A stretch of 64,000 bases of DNA from Telmatospirillum sp. (GTDB lineage Bacteria > Pseudomonadota > Alphaproteobacteria > CACIAM-22H2): assembly GCA_020248985.1 (NCBI GenBank), contig JADCGL010000013.1, forward strand, positions 62,001-126,000, written 5' to 3'. Under the pieces are notes generated by a model. It made no database searches. It saw only the letters and a list, made by a program, of their open reading frames with translations, and was not told where the DNA came from. The position numbers were made by a program, and so were the translations under genes. Shown here piece after piece: positions 8,291 to 16,492 of the stretch (its first letter is position 1; every line of letters starts with the position of its first letter).

Positions 8291-9283
8291 TTAAGTCCAG
8301 GATACGGTGTCGCGCCAGCCGAGGAACTCGAAAAGCGACAGCTCCACCGCTCTACGCGTCACGTTCTCGACGATGAATACCAACTCGGTACGTCTTTTGC
8401 CTTCGGGCCAATCCGGCAGTGTCTCGGGTGGATAGAGAACTTCGTGCACGCTTTGCAGCAGGACTGGCCGTTCGATCTCCTCGGCCCAAACGAAGCCCTT
8501 CATCCGCAGGATGCTCGCGCCGCGCGCGGCGAGGAGCAATTCGATCCACGCCATGAAGCGTGTCCACGGCACGGGCCGGTCCAGCACCACGGCGAACGTC
8601 GATACGGCATGGTCAGCGCTGTCCGTATCCGCTGGAAGTGTTGGTCTTTCGACGGCCGCCGTCGCCGCAAAAAAATGGTTGGCCGATGCTGGCCGGTCCA
8701 GCCATGAGAAGCCGATTTCCGCGCGGGGATTGAGGCGCGCCAGAACTGCCCGCAGGGCTTGCGCCGCTGCTTCGGGTGCAAGATCGCATTTCGTCACGAT
8801 CAATCGATCTGCGAGCATGGCTTGCCGCAAACCTTCGGCCCGCCGCTCAAGCATCGCAGCCCCGTGCTGCGCGTCGATCGTCGCGGTCGTCGTGCCCAGC
8901 CGGAAATGCGGCGAGACCTGCGGATTGTCGAGGATCGTGCGGACGATCGGCGCAGGCGAGGCAAGGCCAGTTGTTTCCACCGCGACGCGCTCGAAACGCG
9001 CTACTTCGCCCGCTTTGGCGAGGCCGTCGAGTTCGGCCAAGGTCGTTGCCAAGCTGTCGCGCACCGTGCAGCAGATGCAGCCCGATCCTAGCAGATATAC
9101 TCCGTCGCTTACCTTGCGCACCAGCAGGTCGTCGATGCCAGCCTCGCCGAACTCGTTGACGATGACAGCGGTGTCGCGCAACGCTGGATCGGCAAGCCAG
9201 ACACGCAGCAGCGTGGTCTTTCCGCTGCCGAGAAAGCCGGTCAGAACATGGATCGGAATGCGGATGTCGGCCGGCGCGCTCAC
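8291..9283 (-). CDS. CobW/COG0523-family GTP-binding metallochaperone
   Basis: A 330-residue G3E-family GTPase; relatives deliver Zn2+, Co2+ or Fe2+ to client enzymes. Walker A is G16-FLGSGKTT, the metal-binding GCICC motif (C69-I-C71-C72) is intact, and TKCD serves as the guanine-specificity motif. A C-terminal CobW domain follows. I chose GTG 9283, because residues encoded further upstream are low-complexity and run into the divergent gene's leader. It is divergent from a metal-dependent amidohydrolase, so a natural guess is that it supplies metal to that enzyme. No Zur-type operator could be recognised in the 88-nt gap. Confidence 0.85.
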   Translation of the reverse strand: MSAPADIRIPIHVLTGFLGSGKTTLLRVWLADPALRDTAVIVNEFGEAGIDDLLVRKVSDGVYLLGSGCICCTVRDSLATTLAELDGLAKAGEVARFERVAVETTGLASPAPIVRTILDNPQVSPHFRLGTTTATIDAQHGAAMLERRAEGLRQAMLADRLIVTKCDLAPEAAAQALRAVLARLNPRAEIGFSWLDRPASANHFFAATAAVERPTLPADTDSADHAVSTFAVVLDRPVPWTRFMAWIELLLAARGASILRMKGFVWAEEIERPVLLQSVHEVLYPPETLPDWPEGKRRTELVFIVENVTRRAVELSLFEFLGWRDTVSWT

Positions 9284-9371
9284 GTGACCATGTTTGTATT
9301 CTGGCCGGATTTTTGCAAGTTTCTTCGGGGCTCCGCGGCACTGCAGCGGCGGTTTTGGAGAAGGTTTCGCC

Positions 9372-10718
9372 ATGCAAGTTGATCTCGTCATTCGCAACGC
9401 GCGCGTCGTCCGCCACGACGGCGAATTTCACGGCGGTGTTGCCGTTTTGGACGGCCGTGTGGTGGCTGTTGGCGACGACTCGGCTTTGCCTGCGGCCCGG
9501 CGCGCGATCGACGCGCACGGCCGCGTCCTGATGCCTGGCGTCGTCGATCCGCACTGCCATCTGGGTTTCGAGTACGCCTACGAAGACGACGTGCGCACCG
9601 AAATGGCTGCCGCCGCGATCGGCGGCGTGACGACGGCGCTCGACTACATCCAGGTTCTCGACGAGGACTATCTCGCCTTCTACCGCGACCGGCGGAGCAA
9701 GGCGGAAGCGAATTCGCCGATCGATTTCGGTTACCATTTCATCATTCAGCGCGAAGATCACATCGCGCGCATGCCGGAAATGGTCGAGACAACGGGCGTG
9801 CGTTCTTTCAAATTCTATTTCGGCTACGAGCCGAACAATCCGATCGGGCTCGTGCCGGCGACCGACGGCTGGATCTATGCTGCAATGCGGCTGATCGCCA
9901 AGATTCCTGGCGGCATCATCAACGTGCATTGCGAGAACACGGCGATCGGCACCTGGCTCAAGCGCGAAATGCAGGAGACGGGTCGCCAGGATCTTGCCGC
10001 GTTCACCGATTCACGCCCGGCATTCTGCGAGGTCGAGACGATCCGCCGAATGATCTTCCTCGCTGAGCGCACCGGTTGCCCGCTGCAACTGGTGCACACA
10101 TCGGTCGGCATGGGGCCCGTGCTGGCGCGCGAGGCGCAGCGCGCTGGCCTCGACGTTACCGTCGAGACGTGTCCCCATTATCTAACGCGCACTTGCAACG
10201 ACCCGGATCTCGACATCAAAGCCAAAATCATGCCGCCGTTGCGGGATGCGGCCGAGCAGGAAGGGCTGTGGCGCGGGATGTTCGACGGGTCGGTATGCCA
10301 TCTTGGCACCGACCATGTGCCGTTTTTCCCTAAACAGGGCACTGACATCTGGCGCATGCCGCCCGGTGCGGTCGGTTTCCAGTGGGAACTGCCACTGATG
10401 CTGGAGTTCGGTGTCCATCGCCGTGGCTTGCCGCTTACGCGGCTGGTGGAGCTCAATGCCGCCAATCCCGCCAAACGCTTTGGGCTTTGGCCGCGCAAGG
10501 GTACGATCGGGGTCGGCAGCGATGCTGATTTCGTGCTTGTCGATCTCGAAGCCGAGAAAACTGTCCGGCACACGGGCAAGGGAACCTGCATATATGAGGG
10601 CTGGAGCCTGCGCGGCTGGCCGGCGCTGACTGTTTCGCGCGGCCGGGTCATCGTCGAAGATGGCCAAATCGACGAAGCGGCGATCGGCGGAGGACTTTGC
10701 CTCACGACGCCCGCATGA
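9372..10718 (+). CDS. Dihydropyrimidinase/hydantoinase-type amidohydrolase
   Basis: A 448-residue cytoplasmic cyclic-amidohydrolase that opens hydantoin, dihydropyrimidine or related rings. The binuclear metal ligands are present: H61-C-H63 (VDPHCHLG), the candidate carbamylated K147 (SFKFYFG), H186 (NVHCEN), H242 (LVHTSV) and D314 (GTDHVPF). The start ATG 9372 fits the usual N-terminus (MQVDLVIRNARVV); the upstream in-frame part is not protein-like. The next gene starts at its stop codon (ATGA). Allantoinase is a possible alternative within the family. The CobW-type gene is divergent and may serve it. Confidence 0.88.
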   Translation: MQVDLVIRNARVVRHDGEFHGGVAVLDGRVVAVGDDSALPAARRAIDAHGRVLMPGVVDPHCHLGFEYAYEDDVRTEMAAAAIGGVTTALDYIQVLDEDYLAFYRDRRSKAEANSPIDFGYHFIIQREDHIARMPEMVETTGVRSFKFYFGYEPNNPIGLVPATDGWIYAAMRLIAKIPGGIINVHCENTAIGTWLKREMQETGRQDLAAFTDSRPAFCEVETIRRMIFLAERTGCPLQLVHTSVGMGPVLAREAQRAGLDVTVETCPHYLTRTCNDPDLDIKAKIMPPLRDAAEQEGLWRGMFDGSVCHLGTDHVPFFPKQGTDIWRMPPGAVGFQWELPLMLEFGVHRRGLPLTRLVELNAANPAKRFGLWPRKGTIGVGSDADFVLVDLEAEKTVRHTGKGTCIYEGWSLRGWPALTVSRGRVIVEDGQIDEAAIGGGLCLTTPA

Positions 10719-11374
10719 GTTTTGCTGCGGCTGCGCCGGCGCCCGCCGCGCTCGGAGCGGTACGCCGCATTGGACTCGCGCTTCTGGCGCGCACGCCGGG
10801 CCCAGCTGCTTGCGAACTGAGCGGCTTGCATAATCCGTGGCGCTACGGCGCAAGCGAGCGTGAGGCGTGGTCGCTTCTGGCCCTGTGCGAGGACGCCGAC
10901 GTCGTGGCCGCGCTCTGCGCCGCGCTCGGGCCGGACGTGGTGCTGTGGGAGAGCGAATTCTACCCGACCGGGCGCGACTACCGGCGGTTTGTCGCATCGG
11001 GGCGCGAAGGGCGCTACTGGCCCGCGGCACCGTTGGCAGGCGCGGTCGTGCTGTTCGCGCTGTCGGGTGCGCCGGTCGCGCTGGTCGCCGCGCTCGACGA
11101 TGTGCATGCGGCAGCGGACGAGGCGGATCCGTACGCCCCACTGTTCCTCGCTCGCTACATGCCGGCAACGTCGTTCTTCGACCGCGATCCGCAGGCGCCG
11201 GCCAACCGCCGCTGCATGGAAGAGCGTCTACTGACGAACTATACCGAGCGTCCGCTCTGGCTCGTCGCCGGCCGCGACCGCGCGGGCAGCGATTTCGTGC
11301 GCGGCTTCGCCACGCCCGTGCCGCGGCAGACCGGGCGCACCATCGATCCGCTCATCCCACCTCGACGGTCGTGA
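10715..11374 (+). CDS. Uncharacterised protein coupled to the hydantoinase (distant phytanoyl-CoA-dioxygenase-like pattern)
   Basis: A 219-residue protein of unknown function, probably cytoplasmic, with no signal peptide. Its start overlaps the hydantoinase stop as ATGA, so the two are likely translated together. The central part (LHNPWRYG, ALGPDVVLWESEFYP, YWPAAPLAGAVVLFAL) recalls phytanoyl-CoA dioxygenase (PhyH) proteins. The iron ligands of that family (HxD and distal His) are not evident, so it may be a degenerate, non-catalytic relative. The C-terminal LARYMPATSFFDRDP and RDRAGSDFVRGFATPVPR segments look conserved. The Ala-rich N-terminus may be non-functional. It overlaps the 3' end of the opposite binding-protein gene by 23 nt. 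Function cannot be assigned. Confidence 0.6.
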   Translation: MSFAAAAPAPAALGAVRRIGLALLARTPGPAACELSGLHNPWRYGASEREAWSLLALCEDADVVAALCAALGPDVVLWESEFYPTGRDYRRFVASGREGRYWPAAPLAGAVVLFALSGAPVALVAALDDVHAAADEADPYAPLFLARYMPATSFFDRDPQAPANRRCMEERLLTNYTERPLWLVAGRDRAGSDFVRGFATPVPRQTGRTIDPLIPPRRS

Positions 11375-13001
11375 AGTCCGCAAACCAGTTTTGCGGCTGA
11401 ACGAAGCCGCGTACGTTCGCGGCCATCGCGCGCGGATTGGTGTCGTGAACGACGAGCAGGGCCGGCGCTTGATCAACCAAGGCCGCATGTGCGCGCGCCA
11501 TTGCGGCGTCGAGGGCCGGCTTGTCGAACGCGCCGCGTACGGCGCGCAGGGCGGCGTCTGTATCCGCGTTTTCGAAGTGGCCCCAGTTGGTGCCGCGCGG
11601 CGCGCCCATCTCCGACATGAATGTGCGCACGAAGCCGCTCGTTGGATCCTGGGTCGGCAAGGCCAGGTTGAGCGCGTGGATGCCCGCGAGCGGCGGCGCC
11701 TTTGCGCCGTTGCGATAGTTGGTGAACAGGGTGAAGAAATCGACAACTTGGTAGTCGACGTCGATGAACGCATCGGCAAGATTGGCCTTTATCGCCTCGT
11801 TCATCGACAGGGGCTGCATCTGGCCGCCGCCGCTTGCCGAGATCATCACCTTCGCCTTTGCGGGATTGCCGGGGCCGTAGCCTGCCGCGGCAATGAGCCG
11901 CCTGGCTTCCGCGAGATCGAATCTGATCCGAAAACCGGGCGTGCCGAACCACGGCGAGTCCGGCCGTACGAAGCCCTGGGCGGGTAGCGCCGTGCCATTC
12001 AGCAGCGCGACGATCGAGTCGCGATCGATCGCAAGATTGGCCGCCTGGCGGACGCGCAGATCGCGGAACGGCGAGTCCGGCAGCACGCTGAAATACCAGA
12101 CCCAGGCATGAGGATAGGCATTGGCGACGACCTGGAACCGAGCTGCGCGCAAGCTGGGTATCGTATCCGGCGGAACGGATTCGATGAAATCAACCACGCC
12201 CGATCGAAGCGCTGCCACCCGCGCCGCGCCGTCGGCGATCGGACGCAAGGTGAGTCGCGGCGCTTTTGGCAGGCGGGCTTTGTCGAAATAGGCGTCGTTG
12301 CGTGCCAGTTCCAGACGTTCGCGCGGCACGATCTCGACGACGCGGAACGGACCGGTGCCCGAAGGTTCGGCGTTGAAGCGGGCCCAATCGCCGCCGAGCG
12401 CGGTGAAGCGCGCGGGACTCGCCATGAAAAGGAAGGTGAGTTGGTACGGCAGCAACGCGTCCATGTCGATCGTTTCGACCGCGACGGTCGATGCGTCGAT
12501 CTTCTCCGCGCCCACGACGCTGGGCAGCCGTGCGCGGATCATGCCGGCGCGCGTCGCGTTAAACTGCTGTGCGGACTGATCAAAAACAGAGCGGAAGTTC
12601 CAAACGACAGCGTCGGCGTCGAACCGCGAGCCGTCGTGGAACGTCGCGTCGGTGCGCAGCTTGAGGATCCAGCGCCTGCCGTTCGCGGGATCCGGGGTCC
12701 AGGATACGGCCAGACCTGGCACCAACTGCGAAGGCGCGTCCGAACGCGACAGATCCCAGTTCACGAGCGGGTCGAAGATCGTGTATCCGCCGAATCGCAG
12801 GCCTTCGAAACCGCCGTCAGGTCCGCCCCAGGTGCGCGGAACATCAGCCAACGACATCGCGATTCGCAGCGGCTGATTGGCTTGCGCCGACCCAACCTTG
12901 GTCGTGCTCATAAGCGCGGCGGCTGCGACTGACTGCAGAGCTGACCGTCGAGTTATTGAATATCCGCCAAAAGCACGTCGGTTTGAACGGATATCGGCCA
13001 T
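11352..13001 (-). CDS. Orphan ABC transporter substrate-binding protein, family 5 (peptide/nickel type)
   Basis: A 549-residue periplasmic binding protein of the oligopeptide/dipeptide/nickel class. The N-terminus has a Tat-like signal (SITRRSALQSVAAAAL, cleavage near GSAQA). Segments such as LVPGLAVSW, WILKLRTDATFHDG and RFDADAVVWNF are typical of the family. ATG 13001 has GGAAA six nucleotides upstream. No permease or ATPase genes are adjacent, so it must borrow a transporter encoded elsewhere or be a stray binding component. Ligands in this family range from peptides to opines and glutathione. It converges with the unknown gene at 10715-11374. Confidence 0.88.
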   Translation of the reverse strand: MADIRSNRRAFGGYSITRRSALQSVAAAALMSTTKVGSAQANQPLRIAMSLADVPRTWGGPDGGFEGLRFGGYTIFDPLVNWDLSRSDAPSQLVPGLAVSWTPDPANGRRWILKLRTDATFHDGSRFDADAVVWNFRSVFDQSAQQFNATRAGMIRARLPSVVGAEKIDASTVAVETIDMDALLPYQLTFLFMASPARFTALGGDWARFNAEPSGTGPFRVVEIVPRERLELARNDAYFDKARLPKAPRLTLRPIADGAARVAALRSGVVDFIESVPPDTIPSLRAARFQVVANAYPHAWVWYFSVLPDSPFRDLRVRQAANLAIDRDSIVALLNGTALPAQGFVRPDSPWFGTPGFRIRFDLAEARRLIAAAGYGPGNPAKAKVMISASGGGQMQPLSMNEAIKANLADAFIDVDYQVVDFFTLFTNYRNGAKAPPLAGIHALNLALPTQDPTSGFVRTFMSEMGAPRGTNWGHFENADTDAALRAVRGAFDKPALDAAMARAHAALVDQAPALLVVHDTNPRAMAANVRGFVQPQNWFADFTTVEVG

Positions 13002-13344
13002 TGCGGTTTCCTATCAAAAAATCTGGGAGTAGCGCTTAAGTGTCAGCAATTTGTATGCCATTGCTAGCGTTTGCCCGCGCGATACCGCGCATCTCGCGCA
13101 ATCAATTGACGTGAAGTCAGAGGAAATTTGTGGCTTTCGTTGGGCAAACTCGCGCTCTTTGGCGGCTCGCTACTCGAATGCCCTGTTCTGTAATCAATGT
13201 CGATACGCGTGCGTGAATTCCGGATGCCTTCGGCCATTCTGATAATCGATGGCGATATCAGATTGCGGTAGCGGAATAGGAATCCTGGCATTGGGCGCGA
13301 CAATCGTAGTGGCAGGCACAAAAGTTTTGGGCCATGCTTTCGCG
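13002..13344. other. Divergent intergenic region
   Basis: This 343-nt gap separates the leftward family 5 binding-protein gene from the rightward HD-domain gene and should hold both promoters. It is less GC-rich than the genes. A frame at 13249 can extend the HD gene upstream, but its residues are hydrophobic and non-conserved, so I treat it as non-coding. No clear operator, riboswitch or -35/-10 pair stands out. Confidence 0.5.
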
Positions 13345-13968
13345 ATGCGCGACACGTTCGACCTCGAGGCCCGCTCGCGGCTTTTTGATCCTGCATCGCA
13401 ATATGTCGGTCCTTCGCGTCTCGACGAATTCACGGCTGCGGATTGGAATCTCCTGGCGGCACAACGCCCGCCTTACCAAGCCGCATTGCAGGCTGGCCAA
13501 GCGCTCCGTTTGCTTGCGTCCTCGAAGGACGATCCGAGCTTCGGCTATCACGTCAACAACTACCGGCATTGCGTGCAGGCGGCGACCTTGGCGCTGGCCG
13601 ATGGGCGCGGCGACGATTACGTCGCAGCAGCCTTGCTGCACGATATCGGTTTTATTGCGTGTCCCACGTCGCATGGCCGATTTGCTGCACAATTGCTCGC
13701 CCCTTACGTCGACGAACGGATCGTTTGGATTGTCGAGCGCCATGCCGAATTTCAGGCCCATCATTACAATGAACATCCGAGCGCCGATCGCCGCGCACGC
13801 GAGCGCTGGCGCGGCCATCCGCACTTCGAAGCGGCTGCCGAGTTCGTGCAGCGCTACGATCAATGTACGGTCGATGCCGAGGCTAAAGAGGCCAAACTTT
13901 CGACGTTCGAGCCGATTTTGCAGCGCGTGTTTGCGCGGGCTCCGCGCGCCCTGCCGCCTCTGCCTTAG
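13345..13968 (+). CDS. HD-domain protein with a diiron oxygenase-type ligand set (PhnZ/TmpB-like)
   Basis: A 207-residue soluble HD-superfamily protein. The visible candidate ligands are H75 (NYRHCVQ), H99-D100 (LLHDIGF), H110, H133 (VERHAEF) and D172 (RYDQCTVD). This 4-His/2-Asp pattern matches mixed-valent diiron HD oxygenases such as PhnZ and myo-inositol oxygenase, and the 24-residue spacing from the first His to the HD pair equals that of PhnZ. Plain HD phosphohydrolases also share parts of it. ATG 13345 was preferred because the region before it is not protein-like. It stands alone, upstream of an amino-acid-type transporter and about 4 kb from a phosphonopyruvate/sulfopyruvate decarboxylase-like pair. 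The substrate is unknown. Confidence 0.78.
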   Translation: MRDTFDLEARSRLFDPASQYVGPSRLDEFTAADWNLLAAQRPPYQAALQAGQALRLLASSKDDPSFGYHVNNYRHCVQAATLALADGRGDDYVAAALLHDIGFIACPTSHGRFAAQLLAPYVDERIVWIVERHAEFQAHHYNEHPSADRRARERWRGHPHFEAAAEFVQRYDQCTVDAEAKEAKLSTFEPILQRVFARAPRALPPLP

Positions 13969-14073
13969 ATGTTCGGGACGCCACGGCCTCGATTCAACGG
14001 AATCTTGACGCCGCCGAACCACCCTCTAGTGTGACAGCTCGGATTTTCCCTCTACCAGCCAAGGAGCTTCCAG

Positions 14074-14892
14074 ATGAATCGCCGCGATCTTGCCCGCGTG
14101 ATCGGTACGGGCTTTGTCGGGGGGGCGACGCTTGCCGCCGCCCAATCCGCCCAAGCGCAAACCCCTGCCGCAGCCGGGCGTTCGCGGCTTCAGCAAATCC
14201 TGGAGCGCGGCACCGTTCGCGTCGGCACCACAGGCGACTTTAACCCGATGAGCTTCCGGGACACGACGACGAACTCGTATCAGGGCTTTGACGTCGAAGC
14301 GATGACCCAGCTTGCCGCTGATTCCGGCGTGCGCGTGGAATGGGTGCAGACCGAATGGGCGCAGATCGTGGCGGGGATCGGTGCCAACCGGTTCGACATT
14401 TTTTCGGGCGCATCGGTGACGATGGCGCGCGCCCGGGGGGCGGCGTTCACGGCACCCTATTTCGAGTTCAGCTCGGTGCCCGTGGCAGCGAAGTCTGCAG
14501 CTTCGCGTTTCGCGACGTGGGAAGCGATCAACGCCGACGGCGTGCGCGTGGCCGTGTCGATGGGCACGGTTTTCGAAGACCAGGCGCGCGCCCATTTCCC
14601 GCGCGCGCGCATCGTCTCGGTGCAGGCGCCCGCAACCGGCTTTCAGGAAGTATTGGCCGGGCGAGCGGAATTGACGCTGACCAGCAACGTCGAAGCGTCG
14701 TCGCTGATCCGCCGCTTCGATGCCTTGACGCTGCTTGCCGGCAATGTTCAGCCGCGCAATCGTCGTCCAGCCGCTTTCATGATGGCGCAGGACGATCCGG
14801 TGTGGTTGAACTACGTCAATACCTGGATTGCTCTCAAAGCGCGCGAAGGTTTCTTCGAAGAGCTGGAGAACAAGTGGCTGCCCAAATCTTGA
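14074..14892 (+). CDS. Polar amino-acid-type ABC substrate-binding protein (family 3)
   Basis: A 272-residue periplasmic binding protein. A signal peptide (MNRRDLARVIG, Tat-like RR, cleavage near SAQAQ) precedes a family 3 core: LQQILERGTVRVGTTGDFNPMSF, split here only by its domain strands. The YQGFDVEAMTQLAA and RFDIFSGASVTMARARGAAF segments are characteristic. ATG 14074 has AAGGAG upstream. It is followed by a permease that starts at its stop codon (TGATG). No ATPase gene is near, so the importer is incomplete locally. Family ligands are polar amino acids and their analogues; nearby enzymes suggest an amino acid analogue, which is inference. Confidence 0.87.
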   Translation: MNRRDLARVIGTGFVGGATLAAAQSAQAQTPAAAGRSRLQQILERGTVRVGTTGDFNPMSFRDTTTNSYQGFDVEAMTQLAADSGVRVEWVQTEWAQIVAGIGANRFDIFSGASVTMARARGAAFTAPYFEFSSVPVAAKSAASRFATWEAINADGVRVAVSMGTVFEDQARAHFPRARIVSVQAPATGFQEVLAGRAELTLTSNVEASSLIRRFDALTLLAGNVQPRNRRPAAFMMAQDDPVWLNYVNTWIALKAREGFFEELENKWLPKS

Positions 14893-15653
14893 TGCGGCTG
14901 CCCACCCGCCGGACCGCGACGATCCTGGCTCTGGCCGGGGTCTTCGCTTTGTCTGGTTGCGGCGGGCATTCGTACAATTGGGGTTGGTACGTTGTCTCGC
15001 CGTTTGATCCGCGCGGCCTCAAGAACCTTGCCTTCCTCGCCGACGGCATGATCGCGACAGTGACGCTGTCTCTCGTTGCGATCGCGATATCGGTCGTGCT
15101 GGGAGCTGCCCTAGCGATCGTCGGGCTTTCGCGCATAGCGGCGTTGCGCGCATTCAATCGCACCTATGTCGAGATATTCCGTGCCATACCGGTGCTGGTG
15201 TTGCTGCTGTGGGTCTATTACGGACTCCCGGTCGTGGCGGGCATCCAGTTCAGCGTGATGGTGGCGGGCATCGCCACGCTGGCCTTGTCGGATGCGGCCT
15301 TCGAGTCCGAGATTTTTCGTGCGGGCATCCAATCGGTCGCCCTCGGCCAGAGCGAGGCCGCGATGAGTCTGGGACTCACGCGCTGGCAAACGATGCGCTT
15401 CATCGTACTGCCCCAGGCCATTCGCAGAATTCTGCCGGCGTTGGGTAATCAATTCGTATATGTGCTGAAGATGAGTTCGCTGATCTCGGTCGTGGGCTAC
15501 CAAGAACTCACGCGCCGCGCGCAGGAACTGGTGCTGATCGAATATAGACCGCTCGAAATATATACGATGCTGGTCATCGAGTACTTGCTGTTGATTCTCC
15601 TCGTATCGTGGCTCGTACGCCGGCTCGAATTGCGAATGGCAGCCGGGCGCTAG
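14892..15653 (+). CDS. Amino-acid-type ABC transporter permease with an N-terminal lipobox
   Basis: A 253-residue inner-membrane permease of the HisMQ/GlnP type. The EAA-type docking loop is SEAAMSLGLTRWQTMRFIVL, and the TYVEIFRAIPVLVLLL segment is typical. The N-terminus is unusual: residues 1-23 read as a lipoprotein signal ending in L20-S-G-C23, and the first membrane span comes later. The start overlaps the binding-protein stop (TGATG). It must form a homodimer, or pair with a permease from another locus, since only one permease gene is present. The ATPase is also absent locally. The opposite-strand creatininase family gene overlaps its last four bases. Confidence 0.88.
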   Translation: MRLPTRRTATILALAGVFALSGCGGHSYNWGWYVVSPFDPRGLKNLAFLADGMIATVTLSLVAIAISVVLGAALAIVGLSRIAALRAFNRTYVEIFRAIPVLVLLLWVYYGLPVVAGIQFSVMVAGIATLALSDAAFESEIFRAGIQSVALGQSEAAMSLGLTRWQTMRFIVLPQAIRRILPALGNQFVYVLKMSSLISVVGYQELTRRAQELVLIEYRPLEIYTMLVIEYLLLILLVSWLVRRLELRMAAGR

Positions 15654-16423
15654 TTCGAGTCCAGGAACGCCTCGTAATCCTGCGCCAAATCCTCGACTGC
15701 CAAGGCAATCAGTCTTTCGCCCGCTGCCCGCGTCGCAAGGGCCGAATCCGAGATCACACGACCGTCGGGAAATCGCCGCCGATAGTCTGCCGCTTCGTAG
15801 TAGTTGTCACCCGAATGCTCAAGCAAATCGTTGCGCCCGTGCGAGGGCGGCGGCGCCAACTTGAATTCGTCGATCGCCTCGGGCCATGCTGCGAGCGTAA
15901 TCGCGATCTCTGAAGGCGTGCCATGGAAGCCTTCGCTCGTGCCGTAGAGTTCGCGCCGCAGCGCATCGACGCGCGGTAGTTCCCACCAGCTTTTCAGCTT
16001 GCAGCGAATTTTTACGTCCGCATCGCGTCCGGCCATCGACAGGTCGGCGTAGAATTCCTGGAAGGCAGCGCGTGCCGGCGCCACGTTTCCGCCATGTCCG
16101 TTCAGGAAATAGACGCGTTCGAACCCGGTACGCGCCAGCGACGCCATATAGTCCCGCACGACGGCCATCAGCGTCGAGGGGCGCAAGGTCAGCGATCCGG
16201 GAAAATCCAGATGAAACTGCGACATGCCGACCTGGATAGTCGGCGCTACCAGCACGCCGTGTGCAGCGCCCATACGACGCGCAATCGCCTCGGGACAAAG
16301 ATGGTCGGTGCCGGTCAAGCCTTCGGGGCCGTGCTGCTCGGTCGACCCTAGCGGCACCACGATGCCTTTGCTACGCTTGAGATAATCCCGCACTTTGGGC
16401 CATGTCTGCAATTCGAGCCGCAT
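15650..16423 (-). CDS. Creatininase-family amidohydrolase
   Basis: A 257-residue metal-dependent amidohydrolase. Family metal ligands are visible in GSTEQHGPEG, GTDHLCPEA, LNGHGGN and GTPSE. Creatininase family members hydrolyse creatinine, formamidopyrimidine intermediates or other amides, and some mature peptide cofactors, so the name does not fix the substrate. I chose ATG 16423, which has AAGGAAAGAGAC upstream; a longer frame adds only six residues. It faces the transporter pair at 14074-15653 and is divergent from a GST gene. In a window that also holds hydantoinases and sarcosine oxidase it could serve N-methylated cyclic amides, but that is speculative. Confidence 0.85.
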   Translation of the reverse strand: MRLELQTWPKVRDYLKRSKGIVVPLGSTEQHGPEGLTGTDHLCPEAIARRMGAAHGVLVAPTIQVGMSQFHLDFPGSLTLRPSTLMAVVRDYMASLARTGFERVYFLNGHGGNVAPARAAFQEFYADLSMAGRDADVKIRCKLKSWWELPRVDALRRELYGTSEGFHGTPSEIAITLAAWPEAIDEFKLAPPPSHGRNDLLEHSGDNYYEAADYRRRFPDGRVISDSALATRAAGERLIALAVEDLAQDYEAFLDSN

Positions 16424-16492
16424 GTCTCTTTCCTTTCGCACACGCTTGGCGCCACACTAACTCCTTCGGTTTCCCGCGCGAAGGTATTTGCG

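Noticed and set aside
7909-8376. 155-residue open frame in the gap before the CobW gene
   Set aside because: No recognisable domain, mixed composition, and it overlaps the end of the CobW gene; treated as non-coding.
13290-13340. Sigma-54 promoter upstream of the HD-domain gene (TGGCAGG near 13311)
   Set aside because: The -12 GC element is not at the required spacing.
15650-16423. True creatinine amidohydrolase
   Set aside because: The creatininase family includes other amidohydrolases, and no creatinase or creatinine-specific partner is adjacent, so only the family name is used.
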